A stretch of 64,000 nucleotides of DNA, taken from assembly GCF_002754195.1 (NCBI RefSeq), contig NZ_PEEU01000001.1, forward strand, positions 992,001 through 1,056,000, written 5' to 3'. This document shows positions 48,491-61,155 of the stretch, piece by piece. The notes beneath the pieces are model-generated. The model searched no databases. It saw nothing but the letters and a program-made list of their open reading frames with translations, and had not been told where the DNA came from. The stretch is from Flavobacterium sp. 9. GTDB taxonomy: Bacteria; Bacteroidota; Bacteroidia; Flavobacteriales; Flavobacteriaceae. Position 1 is the stretch's first letter, and each line of letters begins with the position of its first letter. A program made the translations under genes and the position numbers.

Positions 48491-48565
48491 ATGCTATTTT
48501 TACATAAAACCAAAACAACTATACGCTCGTAACTTAAGTTATATTCATCAATATCTGAACTATCC

Positions 48566-51397
48566 TTGAAATCAATCTATAGAATTATATTATTTGTTTT
48601 AGTTTTATTAAGTTCGGTAAAACAGTACGCACAACATCAATCTAAGATGGAGGTGGCGGTTAATCTCGAACTCAAAACTCTAAATGTAAAACAGGATATT
48701 ACGTATTATAATATTTCAAACGACACATTGAATTCGATTGTTCTGAACGATTGGAACAATGCTTTCTCTGACAAAAACACGCCGCTTGCGAGACGTTTTT
48801 CTGATGAATTTTATAGAGGTTTTCATCTTGCCAAACCCGCAGAAAGAGGAAATACTACGATTTTAAATTTATCAGATTCTGATAATATGGCGTTTGAATG
48901 GGAAAGAACAGATAAGAATCCGGATTACATTATCGTTAAGCTAAATCGGAAATTATATCCCGGACAAAAAATAGATTTGCATCTAACTTATATTTCTAAA
49001 ATCCCAAGTGACAAATTTACGCGTTATGGCTTTACTCAGAATGGTGGAATGATTTTGAAAAATTGGTTTTTAAGTCCTGCAAGATTTGAAAATCATAGTT
49101 TTACAAAAAACGACAATTTCAATCTGGACGATATTGCTAATGCAAGTACTGATTATGAAATCGAAGTAAAACTTCCAAGCAGCTATTCTATTACAACTGA
49201 TTTGAATTCGGTTTCAAAAGATATTACGAATCCTTCTTTTAGTACGTATTTATTTTCTGGAAATAACAGAACTGATTTTAACTTTTATATCGAAAAACAG
49301 AATACTTTCAAAAGCTATGATAATAGTCTTGTAGAAGTTTTATCGGATTTAAAAACCAAGAAACTGGATGAAATTCAAAAGGCAATTATAATTGATCGAG
49401 TTGCTACTTTTGCAAATGATTTTATTGGGAAATATCCACATGAAAAAATATTGATTTCTCAGGCAGATTATGATAGAAATCCTTTTTATGGATTAAATCA
49501 GTTACCATCTTTTATAAGTCCGTTTAGTGATGATTTTATTTTTGAGATTACTTTCTTAAAAACGTATCTGAATAATTATTTGAAGAATAGTTTACGTTTG
49601 GATCCAAGAAAAGACAATTGGGTTTATGACGGAATTCAGATTTATGCCATGATGAAATACATGGAGCAAAATCACCTGGATCAAAAGATGCTTGGACGAC
49701 TTTCTGACATGAAATTGTTTAAAAGTTACAACATTACAAATCTGACTTTCAACGAGCAATACAGTTATTATTACATGTTAATGGCGAGAAAAAATCTCGA
49801 TCAACCACTTGGCGACCCAAAAAATACTTTAATAAAATTCAACGAACAAATTGCCAGCAAATACCGCGCAGGTTTAAGTCTGAGTTATTTAGATGATTAT
49901 CTAAATAATAATATTGTTCCTGAAAGTGTGCACGAATTTTATAATCTGAACAAAAAAGAACAAACGAATCGCTATGATTTCGAAAAAATACTAACTAAAA
50001 ACAGTCCAAAAAACATCAAATGGTTTTTTAATACCATCATAGATTCACGTGATATTATTGACTATAAGTTTACAAATGTTTCGAGAACTAAAGACAGCGT
50101 TCAGTTTAAAATAAAAAATAAGACCGATAACTTTGTTCCGATTCCAGTTTACGGAATTAAGAAAAATGAAGTAGTATTCAAGAAATGGATTGAACCAAAG
50201 AATAATGATTCGATTTATGAATTTGCCCGAAAAAATGCAGACAAACTGGTTCTTAATTACGACAACGAGGTTCCGGAATACAACCAAAGAAACAATTGGA
50301 AATCTCTGAAAAGTGTTGTAATAGTAAATCGTCCTATAAAATTTAATTTTGCCAAAGATCTTGAAGATCCGTATTACAATCAGATTTTATATATCCCAAC
50401 GCTGACTTATAATTTATACGATGGTTTGACACCCGGAATTCGTTTTCACAACAAAACTATTCTTGACAAACCGTTTACTTTTGACATTAATCCTGCTTAT
50501 TCTATAAATGCAGGGACAATTTCCGGTTCTTCGGCATTTTCATGGAGCGAATATTACAGAAATAGTACCTTATATAATGTGCGATATTCTTTGAGTCAAA
50601 ATTATTTTCACTACGCTCCAGACGCAGCATATTTCAGATTAAATCCGATGGTTCAGTTTAGAATCCGTGAAGAAAATTTTAGAGACAATAGAAAACAGCT
50701 AATACTGTTTCGTCAGGTAATTGTAAATCGTGAGGAGAGCAAATATATAACTGATAATTCAAAACCAAATTATTCGGTTTTCAATGCGCGTTATTCAAAT
50801 ACAAAAACCGAGTTGATTAATCATTTCAGCTACATGAATGATCTTCAAGTTTCGGGAGATTTTGGAAAAATTGCCGGAGAAGTTGAATATAGAAGATTGT
50901 TCGAAAACAATCACAAATTAAATTTAAGAATGTACGCCGGAGCTTTTATATACAACTCTACAAATTCAGATTATTTTAGTTTTGGTTTAGATCGTCCAAC
51001 AGATTATCTTTTTGATTATAATTTTTACGGAAGATCTGAAAGTACGGGATTCTTTAGTCAGCAATTTGTAATGGCAGAAGGTGGTTTTAAATCAAAATTA
51101 GAACCAGCATACGCCAATCAATGGATGACAACTTTGAATGCCAGTTATTCGATTTGGAACTGGATTGAAATGTATGGAGATATTGGTTTTATGAAAAGTA
51201 AACATCAAAGTGCAGACTTTGTTTATGATAGCGGTATACGGTTAAATTTGGTTCCGGACTATTTTGAACTCTATTTTCCCGTTTATTCGAATAATGGATG
51301 GGAGGTTTCTCAAAAAAATTATGACCAAAAAATACGATTTGTTATCACTTTATCACCAAAAACATTAGTCAATCTTTTCACTAGAAAATGGTTCTAA
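48566..51397 (+). CDS. M1-peptidase-like protein without zinc ligands, fused to a likely outer-membrane barrel
   Basis: This 943-residue protein has a signal peptide (IILFVLVLLSSVKQYAQ). Residues about 25-240 resemble the N-terminal beta domain of M1 aminopeptidases. Residues 290-480 align by pattern with the catalytic domain, but the HExxH position reads FEITFLK (326-332) and the WLNEG position reads WVYDG (352-356), so zinc binding seems lost. From about residue 600 the sequence alternates like a beta-barrel and ends NLFTRKWF. The start codon is TTG: the next ATG (residue 28) lies after the signal peptide. A scaffold or receptor role is possible; function is unknown. Confidence 0.75.
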   Translation: MKSIYRIILFVLVLLSSVKQYAQHQSKMEVAVNLELKTLNVKQDITYYNISNDTLNSIVLNDWNNAFSDKNTPLARRFSDEFYRGFHLAKPAERGNTTILNLSDSDNMAFEWERTDKNPDYIIVKLNRKLYPGQKIDLHLTYISKIPSDKFTRYGFTQNGGMILKNWFLSPARFENHSFTKNDNFNLDDIANASTDYEIEVKLPSSYSITTDLNSVSKDITNPSFSTYLFSGNNRTDFNFYIEKQNTFKSYDNSLVEVLSDLKTKKLDEIQKAIIIDRVATFANDFIGKYPHEKILISQADYDRNPFYGLNQLPSFISPFSDDFIFEITFLKTYLNNYLKNSLRLDPRKDNWVYDGIQIYAMMKYMEQNHLDQKMLGRLSDMKLFKSYNITNLTFNEQYSYYYMLMARKNLDQPLGDPKNTLIKFNEQIASKYRAGLSLSYLDDYLNNNIVPESVHEFYNLNKKEQTNRYDFEKILTKNSPKNIKWFFNTIIDSRDIIDYKFTNVSRTKDSVQFKIKNKTDNFVPIPVYGIKKNEVVFKKWIEPKNNDSIYEFARKNADKLVLNYDNEVPEYNQRNNWKSLKSVVIVNRPIKFNFAKDLEDPYYNQILYIPTLTYNLYDGLTPGIRFHNKTILDKPFTFDINPAYSINAGTISGSSAFSWSEYYRNSTLYNVRYSLSQNYFHYAPDAAYFRLNPMVQFRIREENFRDNRKQLILFRQVIVNREESKYITDNSKPNYSVFNARYSNTKTELINHFSYMNDLQVSGDFGKIAGEVEYRRLFENNHKLNLRMYAGAFIYNSTNSDYFSFGLDRPTDYLFDYNFYGRSESTGFFSQQFVMAEGGFKSKLEPAYANQWMTTLNASYSIWNWIEMYGDIGFMKSKHQSADFVYDSGIRLNLVPDYFELYFPVYSNNGWEVSQKNYDQKIRFVITLSPKTLVNLFTRKWF

Positions 51398-51585
51398 TCG
51401 AATGAATTTTAAATAAAAACCTGCATTATTATCACAAAAAACAAATTTTACGTAAAAATACCACAAAAAAAGTACGTAGTTTTTTGGTTTTAAATACAAA
51501 TAATTGAATTATATTTATTTTAAAGAATTATGATTATTGATTGTTTTTAAGTAATTTCGCAGAGTAAACATGACTCTCCAAGATT

Positions 51586-53997
51586 ATGATAAAAGAAAAA
51601 AGCAATACTACATTAACATTTGAAGATTTCAAAACTGAGGTATTGAACGACTATAGAATTGCAGTTACCAGCCGCGAATGTAGTCTTTTAGGTCGTAAAG
51701 AAGTATTAACTGGTAAAGCCAAATTTGGAATATTTGGAGACGGAAAAGAAGTGCCGCAGCTTGCTATGGCAAAAGCTTTTAAAAACGGAGATTTCCGTTC
51801 CGGATACTATCGCGATCAGACTTTTATGATGGCAATTGGCGAGCTGACTCCAAAACAATTTTTCGCAGGTTTATACGGTCATACCGATTTAGATTTTGAT
51901 CCAATGTCTGCAGGAAGACAAATGGGCGGACACTTTGTAACGCACAGTTTGAACGAAGACGGATCTTGGAAAGACTTAACAAAACAAAAAAATTCAAGCG
52001 CAGATATATCTCCAACAGCCGGACAAATGCCAAGATTATTGGGATTAGCTCAAGCTTCAAAAATTTACAGAAATGTTGATGGTATCACTATCAAAGACAA
52101 ATTCTCTGTGAACGGAAATGAAGTTGCATGGGGAACTATTGGAAATGCAAGTACATCTGAAGGTTTGTTTTTTGAAACCATAAATGCTGCCGGAGTTCTA
52201 CAAGTACCAATGGTTATGAGTGTTTGGGATGATGAATACGGAATTTCGGTTCACGCAAAACATCAAACCACTAAAGAAAACATCTCTGAAATCTTAAAAG
52301 GATACCAACGCGACGAAGATTCTAAAGGTTATGATATTTTTAGAGTAAAAGGTTGGGATTATGCCGAGTTAGTTTCTACTTATGAAAGAGCCGGTGCAAT
52401 CGCCCGCGAACAACACGTTCCTGTTTTAATTCACGTAAACGAATTAACTCAGCCACAAGGACATTCTACTTCTGGTTCTCACGAACGTTACAAAAATGCA
52501 GAAAGACTGGCTTGGGAAAAAGATTTTGACTGTATTCGTCAGATGCGTTTATGGATGATCGCCATCAATATTGCATCTCCTGAGGAATTGGCTGAAATTG
52601 ATTTTGAATTGAAAAAAGAAGTTCTCGAAGCCAAAAAAGAAGCTTGGAATTCTTTTATAAATCCAATTATCGAAGATCAAAAAAATCTTTTAATATTATT
52701 GGAGCAAATTGCTGAGGCAAGCATCAATCATAAAGAAAGAATTAAAAAATACATATCTGAATTAAGCGCTATAAAATCACCTTTAAAAAAGGAAATGCTT
52801 GTTATTGCAAGAAAGATTTTACGCTTTATCGAAGTTCCAAATAGTAAAGTTATACTATCAAAATGGATCACAGATTATATTGGAATCACACAAGAAAGAT
52901 TCAGCAGTAATTTATATTCTGATTCTGAGCAAAATGTATTTTCAGTTAAGAAAGTACTTCCTGAATATGCTGAAAATGCAAAAGCTGACTTAGATGGACG
53001 TATGATTTTACGTGACAACTTTGACGCTTTGTTTAGCAAATATCCAGAAACTTTAATCTTTGGTGAAGACGTAGGAAACATTGGTGACGTAAACCAAGGT
53101 TTAGAAGGAATGCAGGAAAAATACGGTGAACTTCGTGTTGCCGATGTTGGTATTCGTGAAGCAACTATTCTTGGACAAGGAATTGGAATGGCTTTGAGAG
53201 GCTTACGTCCAATTGCTGAGATTCAATATTTAGATTATTTACTGTATGCGATTCAAATCATGAGTGATGATTTGGCTACTTTACAATACAGAACCGTTGG
53301 AAAACAAAAAGCACCATTAATTATCAGAACTCGTGGACATCGTCTGGAAGGTATCTGGCATTCTGGTTCTCCAATGGGAATGATTATTAACGCTATTCGC
53401 GGAATCCACGTTTTGGTTCCTAGAAATATGACGCAAGCGGCAGGATTTTACAACGCTCTTTTAGAGACTGACGAACCAGCTTTAGTTATCGAATGTTTGA
53501 ATGGTTACCGTTTAAAAGAAAAAACTCCGTTAAACTTTGGAGAATTCAAAACACCAATTGGTGTAGTTGAAACCCTAAAAGAAGGTTCAGATATCACTTT
53601 AGTTTCTTATGGATCAACATTGAGATTGGTAGAACAAGCTGCAGTAGAATTGTTGGATTTAGGAATTGATTGTGAAGTAATCGATATTCAGTCTTTACTT
53701 CCGTTTGATGTTAACAAGGATATTGTAAAAAGTATTGCCAAAACAAATCGTCTTTTAGTAATTGACGAAGACGTTCCTGGAGGAGCTTCAGCATTTATTT
53801 TACAACAAATTCTGGAAGACCAAGACGCTTATAATTACTTAGACAGTAAACCGCAAACCCTTGCTGCAAAAGAACACAGACCAGCTTATGGAACTGATGG
53901 TGACTATTTCTCAAAACCTTCTGCCGAAGATATTTTTGAAAAAGTATACAGTATGATGAATGAAGTTAATCCATCTAAATTCCCTAGTTTATACTAA
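51586..53997 (+). CDS. Fused E1 alpha/beta subunit of a branched-chain-type 2-oxoacid dehydrogenase
   Basis: This 803-residue cytoplasmic enzyme joins the two E1 chains. The alpha half has SGYYRDQTFMMAIGE, AGRQMGGHF and the thiamine-binding region around GTIGNASTSEG...DDEYGIS (about 185-225). The beta half (from about residue 475) has LIFGEDVGNIGDVNQGLEGMQEKYGELRV, PLIIRTRGHRLEGIWHSGSPMG and the C-terminal transketolase domain with EDVPGGASAF. It decarboxylates 2-oxo acids such as 2-oxoisovalerate and passes acyl groups to a lipoyl E2. No E2 or E3 gene is adjacent. The fused form is common in Bacteroidota. Confidence 0.95.
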   Translation: MIKEKSNTTLTFEDFKTEVLNDYRIAVTSRECSLLGRKEVLTGKAKFGIFGDGKEVPQLAMAKAFKNGDFRSGYYRDQTFMMAIGELTPKQFFAGLYGHTDLDFDPMSAGRQMGGHFVTHSLNEDGSWKDLTKQKNSSADISPTAGQMPRLLGLAQASKIYRNVDGITIKDKFSVNGNEVAWGTIGNASTSEGLFFETINAAGVLQVPMVMSVWDDEYGISVHAKHQTTKENISEILKGYQRDEDSKGYDIFRVKGWDYAELVSTYERAGAIAREQHVPVLIHVNELTQPQGHSTSGSHERYKNAERLAWEKDFDCIRQMRLWMIAINIASPEELAEIDFELKKEVLEAKKEAWNSFINPIIEDQKNLLILLEQIAEASINHKERIKKYISELSAIKSPLKKEMLVIARKILRFIEVPNSKVILSKWITDYIGITQERFSSNLYSDSEQNVFSVKKVLPEYAENAKADLDGRMILRDNFDALFSKYPETLIFGEDVGNIGDVNQGLEGMQEKYGELRVADVGIREATILGQGIGMALRGLRPIAEIQYLDYLLYAIQIMSDDLATLQYRTVGKQKAPLIIRTRGHRLEGIWHSGSPMGMIINAIRGIHVLVPRNMTQAAGFYNALLETDEPALVIECLNGYRLKEKTPLNFGEFKTPIGVVETLKEGSDITLVSYGSTLRLVEQAAVELLDLGIDCEVIDIQSLLPFDVNKDIVKSIAKTNRLLVIDEDVPGGASAFILQQILEDQDAYNYLDSKPQTLAAKEHRPAYGTDGDYFSKPSAEDIFEKVYSMMNEVNPSKFPSLY

Positions 53998-54021
53998 AAA
54001 TTTAGTTCGGTTTTGAATATA

Positions 54022-54057
54022 AAAAAAGCTTGTAGACAATTGTTTACAAGCTTTTTT
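54022..54057 (+). terminator. Rho-independent terminator
   Basis: AAAAAAGCTTGTA pairs with TACAAGCTTTTTT (13 bp) around a ten-base loop, 25 bases after the E1 stop codon. Confidence 0.9.
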
Positions 54058-54074
54058 ATTTTTACTCAAACTAT

Positions 54075-54156
54075 GTCATTGCCAGGAACGAAGCAACCAC
54101 ACTATTAAAACATGACGTGATAAAGCAAGTGAGATTGCTTCGTTCCTCGCAATGAC
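54075..54156. repeat. Large inverted repeat (GTCATTGCNAGGAACGAAGCAA)
   Basis: A 22-base arm (54075-54096) and its complement (54135-54156) differ at one position and flank 38 bases. The following 50 bases contain AATCCGCGTC and AATCCGTGTC repeats. This is a familiar type of bacterial intergenic repeat. It lies between convergent genes. Confidence 0.75.
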
Positions 54157-54213
54157 AAAAAATCCGCGTCTTCGCAATAGCGAATCCGTGTCATCCGCGT
54201 GCCATCACAAAAA

Positions 54214-54945
54214 CTAAGACTTCAAAATAGCCCTAGCCTTCTCTAAATCCTCAGCCGTATCAATCCCAATACCAACATGAGTTGTTTCGACCATTTTAAT
54301 ACGTTTTCCGAATTCTAAATAACGTAGTTGCTCTAACTTCTCAGAAGCTTCCAAAGATTTCATTGGTAAACTATAAAAATCTAACAAAGCTTGCTTTCTA
54401 AAAGCATAAATCCCGATGTGTTGAAAATAACGCACACCAACATCTTTATCTCTAGGATATGGAATCACTGAACGTGAAAAATACAATGCAAATTGCAATT
54501 GATCAACCACCACTTTTACATTATTTGGATTATTTATATCGTCCTCATTTGTGATTTCACGCATTAACGAAGCCAAATCAATCTTGCGATCGTCATCATT
54601 TTTAAAAACAGATAAAACCTGTTCTAATGGTCCGGCTTCTGTAAAAGGTTCATCACCTTGCACGTTTACAACAATATCAACATCTAAATTCGCAACAGCT
54701 TCAGCAATTCGATCACTTCCGGATTCGTGCTCTTTGATGCTCATAATGGCTTTTCCGCCGTGATTTACAATTTCATCAAATATCAAATCAGAATCCGTTA
54801 CTACAAATACATCATCAAACAATTTTGTAGCAACAGTTGCTTCATAAGTTCTTAAAATCACAGTTTTTCCACCTAAATCCTGCATCAATTTAGCAGGAAA
54901 ACGTGTTGAAGCATATCGTGCCGGAATTACAGCTATTATTTTCAT
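54214..54945 (-). CDS. kdsB: CMP-KDO synthetase (3-deoxy-manno-octulosonate cytidylyltransferase)
   Basis: This 243-residue cytoplasmic enzyme activates KDO for lipopolysaccharide core synthesis. It begins [21 protein letters not shown] with the nucleotide-binding motif, followed by SGSDRIAEA and [10 protein letters not shown] with metal-binding Asp, then [11 protein letters not shown] and [15 protein letters not shown]. The frame is open nine codons upstream to a TTG, but the family start and the -7 box just upstream favour the ATG. It stands alone on the minus strand. Confidence 0.96.
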   Translation of the reverse strand: MKIIAVIPARYASTRFPAKLMQDLGGKTVILRTYEATVATKLFDDVFVVTDSDLIFDEIVNHGGKAIMSIKEHESGSDRIAEAVANLDVDIVVNVQGDEPFTEAGPLEQVLSVFKNDDDRKIDLASLMREITNEDDINNPNNVKVVVDQLQFALYFSRSVIPYPRDKDVGVRYFQHIGIYAFRKQALLDFYSLPMKSLEASEKLEQLRYLEFGKRIKMVETTHVGIGIDTAEDLEKARAILKS

Positions 54946-54969
54946 TTTAAATTTATTTTTAAACGTAAA

Positions 54970-54977
54970 CAAATGTA
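54970..54977 (-). promoter_or_regulatory. -7 box for kdsB
   Basis: TACATTTG on the minus strand matches TAnnTTTG, about 25 bases before the chosen ATG. It overlaps the alternative TTG start, ruling that one out if the promoter is real. The roughly 270 bases between here and the next gene are AT-rich and show nothing else. Confidence 0.5.
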
Positions 54978-55247
54978 ACTATTCGAAATTAAGTTTAAAA
55001 GAAATTACTTTATCAATAGATTTCAGCTTTTTCTAAACCGCTTGATTTTTTTATTTTACTATTTGCCCCCTTTTTTCTTCATAACTAACTGAATTACAAT
55101 TTGATATTCAAAACTTATCTATTTAATTACAAAATGTAAGATTTTTTTTAAGTAGTTTTATATCAGTTTTTTAACACAAAACTTTCGTAATCAATTACTG
55201 GTAAGATATTTACAAAACAGAAAATTCTAATTTAAATTTTGGAAACC

Positions 55248-58352
<3,105 letters not shown>

Positions 58353-58366
58353 AATTTCAATTAATG

Positions 58367-58393
58367 AGGGATAATGCTTTCTGTATTATCCCT
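58367..58393 (+). terminator. Weak terminator-like hairpin
   Basis: AGGGATAAT pairs with ATTATCCCT around a nine-base loop, 14 bases after the reductase stop codon. No T-run follows, so readthrough to the propeller gene is possible. The remaining 190 bases to that gene show nothing else. Confidence 0.45.
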
Positions 58394-58589
58394 TATATTA
58401 AGGTTACAAATGCAATATTGCTGCCAAAAACACCTAAACTGGCATCCAAATAATTCCTGTAATTAACAATTTACTTTAAGCGTATTAAACACGTTTTTAA
58501 AAATGTAACATATTGAACTTCATTTATTAGAATATCAATTTCTAATATCTTCTTTTTAAAATTATAGTATATTTATCAGAAAAAACATC

Positions 58590-59924
58590 ATGAAAAAACT
58601 GTCGATTCTGATTCTGCTTTTATTGAATTTCTTTTTTATTAATTCGGCTTTAAGCAAAAAAAATAATCCTAAAATAATTAATGCATTTTCGAATCCTGTT
58701 TTTGACGGAAAAGGATATCAGCCAATTGGTTCTTTAAAATGGAAATTCAAAACTGAAGGCAAAATTTTCGCTTCTCCAATTGCAAAAAATGATATTGTTT
58801 ATATTGGCAGCGAAGACGGTTTTCTATATGCCATTGAAGAAAAATCAGGAAAAACAAAATGGAAATTCAAAACTGAAGGAGCAATTCACAGTTCTACAAG
58901 TATATTTGAAAACACGATTTATTTTGGAAGTTTTGATGGAAATTATTACGCCGTAAATACAGAAGACGGAAAACTAATCTGGAAATTTAAAACTGGCGGC
59001 GAACATTGGCTGGGCGAAATTGGAATGTGGGGAATGAAACCGGAAACTCAATATATGGATGATTTATGGGACTTTTATTTATCATCTCCAGTAGTTTATG
59101 AAAACGGAAAAACAGCCGTAGTTTTATTCGGAAGTAGCGACGGAAATGTTTATTCTGTAGACGCTAAAACAGGTGACTTAAAATGGAAATTCAAAACTAA
59201 CGGACCTGTTCACGGAACGCCTGTAATCGATCGTGATAAAATTTATATTGGTGGTTGGGATGCAACTTTATATGCATTGAATATAGAAACCGGAAAGGAA
59301 ATATGGAGTTTTGCCACGGGAACAAAAACTGGCTTTAAAGGAATTCAATCGTCTGTTGCAGTTTCTGACGGGAAAGTTTATTTTGGCGCCAGAGAACCAT
59401 TCTTTTTTGCTTTAAATGCCGAAACCGGAAAACTAATCTGGAAATACGATGCGCAAAGTTCCTGGATCTTAAGCTCTGCCGTTATTCAAGATAATACGGT
59501 TTATGTAGGAACATCAGATACATATGCATTACTAGCTTTGGATGCTAAAACCGGTGCCGAAAAATATCGTTTCAAAGCCAATGGTTATGTTTATACTTCA
59601 CCGGCAATTGCAGGAAATACGATTTATTTTGGAGATTTTACTGGTAATTTCTTCTCTTTGGATTTACACTCAAATGGCAAAAAATCTAATGTTGTAAGCA
59701 CCGAAAATCGGAAACAATTTGCCGCTTCGACGTTAAAAAATGACTTACTTGATTTTGGATATACTGGTCAAAATGAAGATCTTTCACTTTATGATAATAA
59801 TAAAAAAGTGATGGATCAATTTTACCAATTAGGTTCTATAGTTTCGTCTCCATTTATAAACAATAACACCATTTATTTCGGAAGCGCTGATGGATATTTA
59901 TATGCTTATTATTTAGAAAAATAG
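58590..59924 (+). CDS. Secreted PQQ-type beta-propeller repeat protein
   Basis: This 444-residue protein has a signal peptide (LSILILLLLNFFFINSALS) and seven or eight propeller blades. Each blade has a form of (V/I)Y(I/F)GSxDGxxYAxxxxTGxxxWKFKT, the repeat of PQQ-binding-like and BamB-like propellers. No catalytic quinoprotein residues are evident, so a binding or scaffold role is likelier than a dehydrogenase. It follows the adenylation-thiolation-reductase gene on the same strand after 237 bases. Human AASDH joins the same kinds of domain in one chain, which hints at a link, although this protein is exported. Confidence 0.88.
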   Translation: MKKLSILILLLLNFFFINSALSKKNNPKIINAFSNPVFDGKGYQPIGSLKWKFKTEGKIFASPIAKNDIVYIGSEDGFLYAIEEKSGKTKWKFKTEGAIHSSTSIFENTIYFGSFDGNYYAVNTEDGKLIWKFKTGGEHWLGEIGMWGMKPETQYMDDLWDFYLSSPVVYENGKTAVVLFGSSDGNVYSVDAKTGDLKWKFKTNGPVHGTPVIDRDKIYIGGWDATLYALNIETGKEIWSFATGTKTGFKGIQSSVAVSDGKVYFGAREPFFFALNAETGKLIWKYDAQSSWILSSAVIQDNTVYVGTSDTYALLALDAKTGAEKYRFKANGYVYTSPAIAGNTIYFGDFTGNFFSLDLHSNGKKSNVVSTENRKQFAASTLKNDLLDFGYTGQNEDLSLYDNNKKVMDQFYQLGSIVSSPFINNNTIYFGSADGYLYAYYLEK

Positions 59925-59930
59925 AGTGAA

Positions 59931-60212
59931 TTTAACCGCAAAAGCTTTACCGTTAATCTTGCCTTGTGTATTTTACCGCAAAGTTCGCAAAGTTTTTTTA
60001 TTTGTAAGGTTTTATAAAAAACGTAAAGTTCGCAAAGCTTTACCGTTAATCTTGCCTTGCGTATTTTACCGCAAAGCGCGCAAAGATTTTTTATTTGGAA
60101 GGTTTTATAAAAACGCAAAGTTCGCAAAGCTTTATCAATATAGCTTTGCGAACTTTGCGTTTAATGAGCGTAATCTATAACAAAAATACTTTGCGCGCTT
60201 TGCGGTTAAATT
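59931..60212. repeat. Long palindromic CGCAAAG-type element with internal tandem duplication
   Basis: Opens TTTAACCGCAAA and closes GCGCTTTGCGGTTAAA. Inside are two tandem units of 93 and 92 bases (from 59941 and 60034), each running from AAAGCTTTACCGTTAATC to GTAAAGTTCGC or GCAAAGTTCGC, and a third start at 60126. Short open frames here repeat themselves and are not genes. Confidence 0.8.
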
Positions 60213-60235
60213 CCCACGCACTTCCCACGCAATTA

Positions 60236-61066
60236 CTACATAATTTTGACTGAAGTCATGCTCAAAGAACCCGCCAATAATTTATCATTGAACAAACTCA
60301 ATTCTTCTGATTTTTCTTTTAAACCTAAAGTATATAATAAAGGCAAATAATGATCCGGAGTTGGAATCGCCAATTGAATCGCTTTATTCATTTTTTCGAA
60401 ATCAATCAAAGGCTGAAAATTTCCATCCAATAAATAATTATTAACGGTTTCACGCGCTTCAATCGCCCAATCGTAACCATAATTATCTTTATCGAAATTT
60501 CTGAAATCAACCAGACGAAGATTATGAACAATGTTTCCACTTCCGATAATCAAAACACCTTTACGACGCAATGATTGCAACTTCTGAGCCAACTCAAAAT
60601 GATATTGTCCTGATTTTGTATAATCAATACTCAACTGAATTACCGGAACATTTGCCTCTGGATATAAATGTTTTATTACGCTCCAGGCGCCATGATCTAA
60701 ACCCCAATGTTCATCTAAATCAACTTGAACAGGATCTAAAATTTTCTGAGTTTCCAAAGCTAATTCAGGACTTCCTTTTGCAGGATATTGCACATCAAAT
60801 AAAGCTTGCGGAAAACCACCAAAATCATGAATCGTTCTTGGCATTTGCATCGAAGTCACTTTGGTTCCGTTCGTAAACCAATGCGCCGAAACACATAGAA
60901 TCGCATTCGGTTGTGGCAATGTTTTGGCAAGATCACGAAAACCAGCCACAAACTGATTTTCTTCAATTGCATTCATTGGGCTGCCGTGTCCTAAAAATAA
61001 AACCGGCATTTTATCTGTATTCGAAAACGTCGATGAAATCGAATGTAAGTCGTTTAATGTTGTCAT
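60236..61066 (-). CDS. ygiD: 4,5-DOPA-extradiol-dioxygenase-like protein (YgiD/LigB family)
   Basis: This 276-residue cytoplasmic protein matches the YgiD family. It has PVLFLGHGSPMNAIE with a metal-ligand His, CVSAHWFTNG, TIHDFGGFPQALF, DHGAWSVIKHLYPEANVPVIQLSID and VLIIGSGNIVHNLRLVDF with a further His. The His set (LGHGSP, SAHW, GLDHGAW) is complete for the non-haem metal site. In E. coli YgiD opens DOPA to betalamic-acid-type products, but the physiological substrate is unclear. The symbol follows family similarity. It is a single gene. Confidence 0.9.
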   Translation of the reverse strand: MTTLNDLHSISSTFSNTDKMPVLFLGHGSPMNAIEENQFVAGFRDLAKTLPQPNAILCVSAHWFTNGTKVTSMQMPRTIHDFGGFPQALFDVQYPAKGSPELALETQKILDPVQVDLDEHWGLDHGAWSVIKHLYPEANVPVIQLSIDYTKSGQYHFELAQKLQSLRRKGVLIIGSGNIVHNLRLVDFRNFDKDNYGYDWAIEARETVNNYLLDGNFQPLIDFEKMNKAIQLAIPTPDHYLPLLYTLGLKEKSEELSLFNDKLLAGSLSMTSVKIM

Positions 61067-61155
61067 TGTGAAAATAGATTTTACAACACAAATTGCACTA
61101 ATTTACACAAATTATAAACCTAAAATAATTCGTAAAAATCTGTGAAATTGGTGTC

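Noticed and set aside
48530..48541. TAACTTAAGTTA, a perfect 12-bp palindrome upstream of the M1-like gene
   Set aside because: Short AT-rich palindromes are expected by chance in this DNA, and no promoter box is placed suitably around it.
59909..60180. Open frames on both strands coding a repeated peptide
   Set aside because: The repetition comes directly from the 93-base tandem DNA duplication in a non-coding palindromic element, and both strands are open to the same degree.
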